From Pinus tabuliformis (taxonomy: Eukaryota; Streptophyta; Pinopsida; Pinales; Pinaceae): a DNA stretch of 64,000 nt. Positions 57,066 to 64,000 of this stretch are shown piece after piece (the stretch's first letter is position 1; each line of letters starts with the position of its first letter). The stretch spans positions 635,994,352-636,058,351 of the forward strand of contig CM062816.1 of assembly GCA_031772625.1 (NCBI GenBank), given 5' to 3'. The notes beneath the pieces are model-generated. The model searched no databases and had not been told where the DNA came from. It was given only the letters and a program-made list of their open reading frames with translations. A program made the translations under genes and the position numbers.

Positions 57066-57145
57066 GGTTCTAATGCTACCTGCAGCACGGTTAGCCACGT
57101 TTAGGCGTTGCTTTACTAGCAATGGTACAAAACCTAGATGCGGCG

Positions 57146-57155
57146 TATATATAAA
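57146..57155 (-). promoter_or_regulatory. TATA box upstream of the possible host exon
   Basis: TTTATATATA on the minus strand, about 80 bp before ATG 57065, leaving room for an untranslated leader of about 50 bp. Confidence 0.4.
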
Positions 57156-57859
57156 GATCAAAATTAAATTTAAATTACGAGTTATGTTTCAATTTGAAGA
57201 GGTATTCTATCAATATACAGCGAAAACTAAATTAGAGGAAATGAATATCGTTTTGTCCTCGAAACATATAAATATAAATATAATATGTTGATCATAATAA
57301 TAATAGTAGACGACTCAAAAAAATTGCAGTCCAAAAGAGGTGGATATGTCCATGTGCTAAATATTCCTATACTTGGGATTAGCTCTCTTGTCTATCAACA
57401 ATGTTCTGAAATGGTATTTTAGTAGCTGCAATTTCTTTATATAAAGGAAGAGTTCATTAATGTGGCCATTCTTATCATTTTCCAAGCAGTGACTGTAAAT
57501 GCCAATCAAAACCAAAATCAATAGTGTGGAGATATTGGTCTTGTATTTTCTTGGTGTTTCATTTATGTTGTACCTAATGGGCAACAAATGTTATAACCGT
57601 GTCTTCTATCATAAGCAATTTCCTCCTCAAATGTATGGACGACTCCCGGGATTTTAAAATTATTGTATTCACATTGAATATTGGAATCTCTTGAATGCTC
57701 TAATGCTACTAACATTTCCTATGCCATCAATGTTCAATGACAACAAGCTCTAATCCTAAGCATGGGGAGAAATGCTGCAATTATCAACCAAAAAGGGGAA
57801 GGGATACTGGGAGGGGAACACTTCGAAGAAATAGGGAAAGCCAACAACGCAAGGGAGCC
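57156..57859. other. host flank, with a possible basic reading frame at its end
   Basis: Mostly AT-rich without a gene. From ATG 57737 a frame rich in Arg, Lys, Gln and Glu (KRGRDTGRGTLRRNRESQQ) runs into the LTR of element C; see the finding on the interrupted frame. Confidence 0.4.
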
Positions 57860-58701
57860 TGTAACACCCTACAGTCATCAGGCGAACGGGCGCGTGCTCC
57901 AATCACTCTGAAAATCAAGTAAGGCAAAAACACCGAGCAACCAAGGACGAAATACAGAGGCGGGTTGGTGCTCATATGTATATAGGGCGAGTTGGGAAGA
58001 CTTGCTGAACGAGCCGGCCAAAGGGTGCATCAAACGAAGGGGCGAGCCGACCTTGTAAATCGTTTGAAGACACATCGATTGGGCGTTCATGGGAGACTTT
58101 GGTGGGTCGGCAGAAGGTGTGGTTGCCACAGCTTGGAAGCGTATAAACAAGTGGAATGGATGGTCATTAGAACCATCAGCTTAAAGGCGCAAGGGAGATG
58201 CGCCCACTAGCAGGGCAGAAGGCACGGTTACACAAAGTTGAAGGGCAGTTGGAGGTGCGGGTGGAGGGCGTACTAAGGAGCCCGCCTGCTGGTTGTGTTA
58301 ATCTGGGTTTGATTGTGCGTCGTGGGGGTGTGCACAGGCACGCACGCCCGTTCGGGCAAGAGCTCGTGCTGTATTTTTTTGGGTGAAGACGAGGTGTGAC
58401 CACCGTGCGCTCTTGCACAGGTGGGTGCTCGACTTGGGTATGAACACCGGTTGAGCCTAGCTCCAGACCATTGTACAAAAACTCTTCTTATATAATAAAA
58501 GATTATCTTGCATATGATGATGTTCAAAGTTGTTGTTTTATTATGTTTTTATTAATGGTTTTCGCACATTAATAATATAACTCATGTTTATAATGAATGT
58601 TAAGGCGTAGTTCGCAAAGCAGGCTAACAATGGAGAATGTTGGTTACTTAGGCGGTGTCGCACTAGGCCAATTTAAGGAAAAAAGAATTGGGGGCGTGAC
58701 A
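57860..58701 (+). repeat. 5' LTR of element C
   Basis: 842 bp, TGTAACACCC...GTGACA. It is about 60 bp shorter than the 3' copy, mostly from one deletion near 58175. TATATAATAAAA at 58489-58500, kept in the 3' copy near 62900, may serve as a TATA box or a poly-A signal. Confidence 0.9.
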
Positions 58702-58703
58702 GG

Positions 58704-58720
58704 TGGTATCAGAGCAGGTT
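58704..58720 (+). promoter_or_regulatory. primer-binding site of element C
   Basis: TGGTATCAGAGCAGGTT, two bases after the LTR end; a full initiator-Met-type match. Confidence 0.9.
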
Positions 58721-58785
58721 CACAGGTAGTGAAGTCGTTGCTTGATGATGAATGCAGAGAACAGACATGTATGTAGGGAAAAGTT

Positions 58786-59475
58786 ATGGAGAAATCGTGG
58801 ATTAACAGTCTGGTTTTCGTGGACTTGATGGTTCATGGAAAGACCATTCAATCTCTAGTGGACACGGGGGCCACTCATAACTTCATGATGACATGGTTGG
58901 CAAAAGAGGTTGGACTAATGATCTTCCCATCAAATGTGGAAGTCAAGATAGTGAACTCTAGAACTAAAGTGGCGGGTTTGGTACACGAAGTGCCTGTGCA
59001 GATAAAAGACTAGAGGGGTCAGTTGGACTTCACAGTGATCGAGATGAACGACTTTGATATGATACTCGGATAGGATTTCTTGAAGGGAAATAGGGCTATT
59101 GTTGTCCCCTTCTGTGATGGGGTGGTGCTGGTTGGACAATCACAAACTTGGACTTTGCCCACTCATAGGCAAAGGAGGGAAGTGAGGCTACAGCATGTTT
59201 CTGCACTGAGTTTGGAGAAGGCTATGAAGGAGTCAGATATGGAGACATATGCAGTGATGTTCAAAGATGTCAAAGGTGATAGAGTGGGGACGCCTGTTCC
59301 AGCCGAGATTTCTGAGTTACTGACCAAATATGCAGATTTGATGCCTAATGAGCTACAAAAGAAGCTTCCACCAAGGCGTGCATTGGACGATAGCATTGAG
59401 CTTGAGCCAGGAAAGCAACCCCTGGCTAAAGCACCTTATCGGTTGTCAGGACCTGAGTTGGAGGAGTTGAAATGA
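58786..59475 (+). pseudogene. element C protease and pol linker
   Basis: An open stretch from ATG 58786: VHGKTIQSLVDTGATHNFM, with an intact D-T-G active site (about 58858-58870), followed after one stop by FTVIEMNDFDMILG (about 59030-59070). The linker from 59080 to 59475 is open for 131 codons and reaches the RT entry block KAPYRLSGPELEELK. Normal chromoviruses have gag and a knuckle upstream; here the frame opens almost at the primer-binding site. Confidence 0.85.
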
Positions 59476-60680
59476 CAGTTAAAGGAGTTAACTGATGCAG
59501 GTTTCATCAGACCTTCAAGGTCCCCTTATGGAGCTCCAGTATTGTTCCAGCAGAAGAAGGATTCGAATGAGCTATGGATGTGCTATGATTACCGTGCACT
59601 AAACAAGCAAACAGTAAGGAACATGTATCCTTTGCCATTGGTTGCTCATTGCTTTGACAATCTTGTGAAATCCCATGTGCTTTCCAAGCTGGACTTGAGG
59701 CATGGGTATTATCAGGTTCGGATAGCTCAAGGAGACAAGAAGAAGACCGTGATAGTAACAAGGTATGTTAGCTTTGAGTTCCTTGTTATGCCATTCGGGT
59801 TGTGTAATGTTACTGCTATGTTTTGCACTTTGATGAATGATGTCCTATGACCATACTTGGACTCGTTCGTAGTAGTGTACTTGGACGATATAGTGGTGTT
59901 CAGTGACAACATGGAGGATCATAAGAAGCACTTGGCGATGGTGTTCGAGGCATTGAAGGCAAATCAGTTTTTCTTGAAGAAGTCTAAGTGTGTGTTCACT
60001 CAGATCAATATTCCATTCCTTGGGCATATTGTTGGTCAAGGGTACATAAGGATGGAGCCAAGCAGGGTGAAGGCAATTGAGGACTGGGTTGAGCCGAAGA
60101 ATGTCCATGAGATGGCGGTGTTTTTGGGCATGACCAACTACCAACGGAAGTTTGTATAGGGGTACTCCAAGGTAACATCATCATTGACAGACCTATTGAA
60201 GAAAGACAAGAGGTGGAGTTGGATGGATAAATGTGAAAAGTCATTCGATGATTTGAAGAAGAGGGTGGTTACAGCACCTATATTGAAGTTTCCTGACTTC
60301 GAGAGACCGTTTGAGGTACACACAGATGCTTCTGATTTTGCCATAGGAGGGGTTCTTATGTAGGATGGGAATCCAGTGGTGTATGAGAGTCGGAAGTTGC
60401 AGGATAGAGAAAGAAGGTGTCCAGTCCATGAGAAGGAGATGACTGCAATCATTCGTTGTCTTCACATGTGGAGGCATTACGTGATTGGGAAGTTGTTTGT
60501 TGTCAAGATTGACAACATTGTAGAAAGTTATTTTGCATCACAACGAAAGATTTCTGTGAAGCAAGCTCTTTGGCAGGACTTCTTAGAAGAATTCAACATG
60601 ACTATCGAGTATAGACCAGGAAGGCACAATGCAATAGCAGATACCCTTAGCAAGAAGGGACAACTTGCAGCATTGGAGGG
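59476..60680 (+). pseudogene. element C reverse transcriptase and RNase H
   Basis: RT blocks: [20 protein letters not shown] (about 59505-59565), [15 protein letters not shown] (about 59680-59727), [15 protein letters not shown] (about 59780-59825), the catalytic VVYLDDIVVFSDN (about 59872-59910), intact, and FLGHIVGQGYIRMEPSRV. RNase H: VHTDASDFAIGGVL (about 60316-60360) with its first Asp, and a late block EYRPGRHNAIADTLS (about 60607-60650). Three or four stops (for example at 59848, 60157 and 60361) interrupt an otherwise well preserved sequence. Confidence 0.9.
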
Positions 60681-62208
60681 AGAAGACCGAGCAACTAGGA
60701 GTAGGAGTCGAGTTCAGATGTCAGAAGAGATGCAGAATAAGCTCAAGGAAAGTGTTGAAACCAATACTTTGGCGCAGAATATAGTGAAGCAGATAAAGGA
60801 GGGGAAGACACGAAAGTTATTTCTACGAGACGGGTTCTTGTTCTTTGGAAACCAACTCTATGAGTCCAAAGTCATCTGGACTCAGGAGGCACCTTTTGAA
60901 GGAGTGCCACGACTCGCCATGGGCTAGCCACCGAGGGATGCATCGTTATTTGGCATTGTTGGAGAGAGGATTCTTTTGGGAGAAGATGCGGGAGGATGTA
61001 GAGGAGTATGTACATACATACATCATTTTTCGGCAGGACAAATCGGATACTCAGAGACAAGGAGGACTGTTGTAGCCTTTACCGATTCCTGAGAGGCCAT
61101 GGATGAGTGTCTCAATGGACTTCATCACTCAGTTACCACAGGTTTAGGGGTATAATGGGATAATGGTTGTGGTTGATCGTTTTTCCAAGTATGTTGTCTT
61201 TGTTCCTACAAAGATGCCTTGTGGAGCCGAGCGGATTGTGGAGTTGTTCTTTAAGAACATAGTGAAGTATTGGGGGATGCCATTAAGCATCGCGTCGGAT
61301 AGAGATCCACGCTTTACAAGCAGATTTTGGACCACATTGTTCAAGTTAGTCGAGACGCAATTGTTGATGAGTTCGAGTTACCATCCGCAGACAGATGGGC
61401 GGACCGAGAGGATCAACGCATTGCTGGGGGACTACTTGAGACATTATGTGATGGCTGATCAGAAGAATTGGCATGAACTCTTGGATATTGCTCAGTTCAG
61501 CTACAATATTCAAAAGAGTTCTACAACGGGGTATAGTCCATTTGAGTTGGTGAATGGACAGATGCCAATTGCACCGCATACCGTAGTGACAGGAGGTTTT
61601 TTTAGGAGTCCTCATGCGAAGAAGTTCATGAAGGCTTGGGATGAGACCTTGGAGTTGGCACGGTTGCGCTTGCATGAAGCTGCAAGGAGAATGAAGAAAT
61701 ACGCTGATCGAGGAAGACAGGGTGCACACTTCAGTGTGGGAGATATGGTGTTGCTCAGGATTACCAGGGAGCAGCGAGCCAAGGGGACTGTGAGCAAACT
61801 GACACAGAAGTATGAGGGACCATTCCGAGTGAAGAAGAGAGTGGGGGAAGTTTCTTATGAGCTGGAGCTTCCGCACCATATGCACATGAAGCATCCAGTT
61901 TTTCACATGAGTCAATTGAAGAGATGCAGACTTGATGCTGATCATCGAGATAGAGCTGAACTGCCGAGAGGACCAGCCGGGTCAAGCCAGGACTGGATTT
62001 GGACAAGATTTTGAGCTACAGGACTACAGGGATTGGTTTTCACATGAAACAGGAGTATCTTGTCAAATGGAAGAATACACCGGAAGAGGAAAGTTGGGAA
62101 TCAGAGGACTCACTTTGGAGATGGAAGAAAAAGATTGCGAAGTATGAACGAAAGATACTGAAGCAGTCGGGATTGTCGAGGGCGACAATGATTTCGAGTG
62201 GGGGAGGA
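60681..62208 (+). pseudogene. element C integrase and chromodomain
   Basis: Zinc-binding region near 60905-61050 with SHRGMHRYLALLERGFFW; its CX2C is lost (IIFRQ). The core lies mainly in the 283-codon open stretch 61163-62014, the longest frame of the window: VVVDRFSKYVVF (first Asp), ASDRDPRFTSRFW (second Asp), and HPQTDGRTERINALL with the third acidic Glu (about 61381-61430). It continues through FSVGDMVLL and HPVFHMSQLKR. After a frame change a chromodomain follows at about 62045-62150: QEYLVKWKNTPEEESWE. It ends with the purine tract. Confidence 0.88.
62198..62208 (+). promoter_or_regulatory. polypurine tract of element C
   Basis: GTGGGGGAGGA directly before TGTAACGCCC. Confidence 0.88.
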
Positions 62209-63111
62209 TGTAACGCCCTACGGTCATCGGGCGACTGGGCGCGCGCTCCACTCACTCCGAAAATCGACTAAGGCAAAAACAGCGAGCGACCAAGGACGAA
62301 ATACACATGTATAGGCGGGTTGGCGCTCATATGTATATAGGGCGAGTTGGGAAGACTTGCTGAATGAGCCGACCAAAGGGTGCATCAAACGAAGGGGCGA
62401 GCCGACCTTGTAAATCGTTTGAAGACACATCGGTTGGGCGTTCATGGGAGACTTTGGTGGCTCGGCCGAAGGTGTGGTCACCACACCTTTTAAGCATATA
62501 AAGAAGTGGAATGGAAGGTCATTCGAACCATCAACGATCGCAAGCATCCATCGCTCAATTGGAAAGTGTGAGGTAGCAAGAGCTGCAGCTCGAAGGCGCA
62601 AGGGAGATACGCCCGCCAGCCAGGCGGAAGGCACGGTCGCACAAAGTTGAAGGGTAGTTGGAGGTGCGGGTGGAGGGCATACTAAGGTGCCCGCCCGTCG
62701 GTTGTGTTAAGCAGGGATTGATTGTGGGTCGTGCGGGTGTGCATGGGTGGCCCCGCCTGTTCGGGCAAGAACTTGTGTTGTATTGTATTTTGGGTGAAGC
62801 CGAGGTGTGACCACCGTGCGCTCTTGCACGGGTGGGCGCCCGACTTGGGTATGAATGCCAGTTGAGCCCAGCTCCCAGTTATTGTACAAACACTCTTCTT
62901 ATATAATAAAAGATTATCTTGCATATGATGATGTTCAAAGTTGTTGTTATGTTATGCTCTTATTAATGGTTTCTGCACATTAATAATATAATTCATGATT
63001 GTAATGAATGTTAAGGCACAGTTCACAAAGTAGGCTAACAATGGAGAATGTTGGTTACTTAGACGGTGCTGCACCCGGTCGATTTAAAGAAAAAAAATTG
63101 TGGGCATGACA
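62209..63111 (+). repeat. 3' LTR of element C
   Basis: 903 bp, partner of 57860-58701, TGTAACGCCC...CATGACA. Confidence 0.9.
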
Positions 63112-63116
63112 AAGCT

Positions 63117-64000
63117 AATGAGGAAAAATCATCTAAAAGACATGAGAGATAGCTCCACCAGAGGTCAAAGAGAGAGAAAGAGTTCACATCAACAAAAAAC
63201 AGCCTTACGAAAAAGCGACAGTTATATTGGACATAAACCATTAAAACGTTATATCCAGCAACTAACAAAAAAAAAGGTGCAACTAGATACCTAAAATGGT
63301 AGAAACTCGAGGCCTAACGTGACACTCCCAAAAAGAGTAGAGAGAAATAATCACATGTGAAAGCAACAACCCTTGTCAGCCACATGTGCTCTATTATATG
63401 AAATAATCATATGTCAAAACAACAACTCTTCTGAGCCACATGTACTGTACCTCAAGATTTGAGAAAAGCCGTATCCTCATACAGTTAAGTGTGAGAGAGA
63501 TAGAGATACTGGGCATAATTTTTTTCAACCAGCACGTCAGTGCTTCAGCGATTAAACCAATGTGTGGAGGAACTAAGCATTGAGGGCCTAGTCCTTTGTA
63601 CCAGTGAAAAAATGGGACTGCATAAAGAAAACTCATAATCGTGCGAGGCCAACGCACGGTAACTTTGTCCAAACACATCTAGGTAACTCTATCCAAATAC
63701 ATTAAAAAAAACTTTTCAAGCTGAAAAAGCTTGATCAAGAAGACGACAATAAATCCTAACTAATCCATAATGTACATGCCAAACATAATAATCCAATAAT
63801 CCAAACCTCGACAGTCCACCAATTTTTTGGCAGCGAAACCATGTTACGGAAATTAACTTTTTGAAATTCAAAGATAAGAAAACTATATTGATTTTTAACT
63901 ATTTGCTTCTAAAGACTAAATCTCAATAAGTTGTATCACTGTTATCCTTTCAATTACAACGATATGGAATGATTCTGGCTTATAATTTAAATTGAAAATC
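63117..64000. other. host flank, no confident gene
   Basis: AT-rich. The first 175 bp carry a basic, Lys/Arg/Gln-rich frame resembling the one broken off at 57859. The remainder has no gene, RNA or repeat that I can support. Confidence 0.45.

Larger units (their letters stand above)
57860..63111 (+). mobile_element. Ty3/gypsy chromovirus C without gag
   Basis: 5.25 kb, LTRs of 842 and 903 bp, primer-binding site TGGTATCAGAGC, purine tract GTGGGGGAGGA, and a protease-RT-RNase H-integrase-chromodomain pol. Flanks GAGCC (57855-57859) and AAGCT (63112-63116) agree at three of five bases, both differences being transitions, so they are a probable decayed duplication. Only about 65 bp separate the primer-binding site from the protease frame, so gag is missing altogether. 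It has visibly fewer stops and a higher GC content than element A. The stops that remain prevent a full polyprotein. Confidence 0.9.

Noticed and set aside
56319-57104. Plus-strand frames opposite the possible host exon
   Set aside because: They mirror the longer minus-strand frame, which has promoter, start and splice signals.
61346-61945. Minus-strand frame of 199 codons
   Set aside because: Shadow of the integrase of element C, whose plus-strand motifs are unmistakable.
62224-62634. Minus-strand 136-codon frame in the 3' LTR of element C
   Set aside because: A similar but broken frame occurs in the other LTR; no domain, and it covers LTR promoter sequence. Likely chance in GC-richer DNA.

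Overview
This window looks like a piece of a large plant nuclear genome, most likely a conifer or another gymnosperm. It is AT-rich, holds almost no intact genes, and is dominated by old, stop-riddled retroelements. It has Ty1/copia and Ty3/gypsy LTR elements, a plant L1-type LINE with a C-terminal RNase H, and a Penelope-like element (PLE) with a GIY-YIG endonuclease. GIY-YIG PLEs are, to my knowledge, reported among plants mainly from conifers, and this is the main basis for the lineage guess.

Layout. Bases 1-5671 are host flank with no confident gene; there is one possible unidentified exon pair at 3405-3961 and a perfect 26-bp palindrome. Bases 5677-45077 are one Ty3/gypsy chromovirus (element A) with LTRs of about 4 kb and a perfect CATGA target duplication, opened up by four later insertions. 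Copia-1 (minus strand, 7266-12062) sits in its 5' LTR. The PLE (minus strand, about 16063-20510) splits its protease. Copia-2 (plus strand, SIRE/Maximus-like, 27348-44300) sits in its 3' LTR. A gag-protease-only gypsy-type element T (minus strand, 32504-40673) is inserted in the reverse transcriptase of copia-2. The duplicated ends fix the order of events, and the LTR pairs look progressively more alike toward the centre of the nest.

Bases 45083-45711 are host flank with a 24-bp palindrome centred on CACGTG. A full-length LINE lies at 45728-52485 with a 16-bp exact target duplication. A short, internally deleted gypsy element (B) occupies 52646-55690 with a perfect GTGCT duplication. A possible host first exon with TATA box, good start context, internal protein repeats and a 5' splice site lies on the minus strand at 56404-57065. 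A second chromovirus (C, 57860-63111) has protease to chromodomain but no gag. The rest is unassigned.

Most unusual observations: (1) an array of about 20 short hairpins in element T (34875-36421) whose stems change on both sides in step from unit to unit; (2) a hammerhead-ribozyme-like fold in the PLE terminal repeats, with one stem pair changed on both sides between the two copies; (3) a 50-nt structured tRNA 3' half, CCA included, at the primer-binding site of element T; (4) the plant GIY-YIG PLE itself. None of the elements appears able to make a complete set of proteins. All assignments come from reading the sequence; no database search was run.
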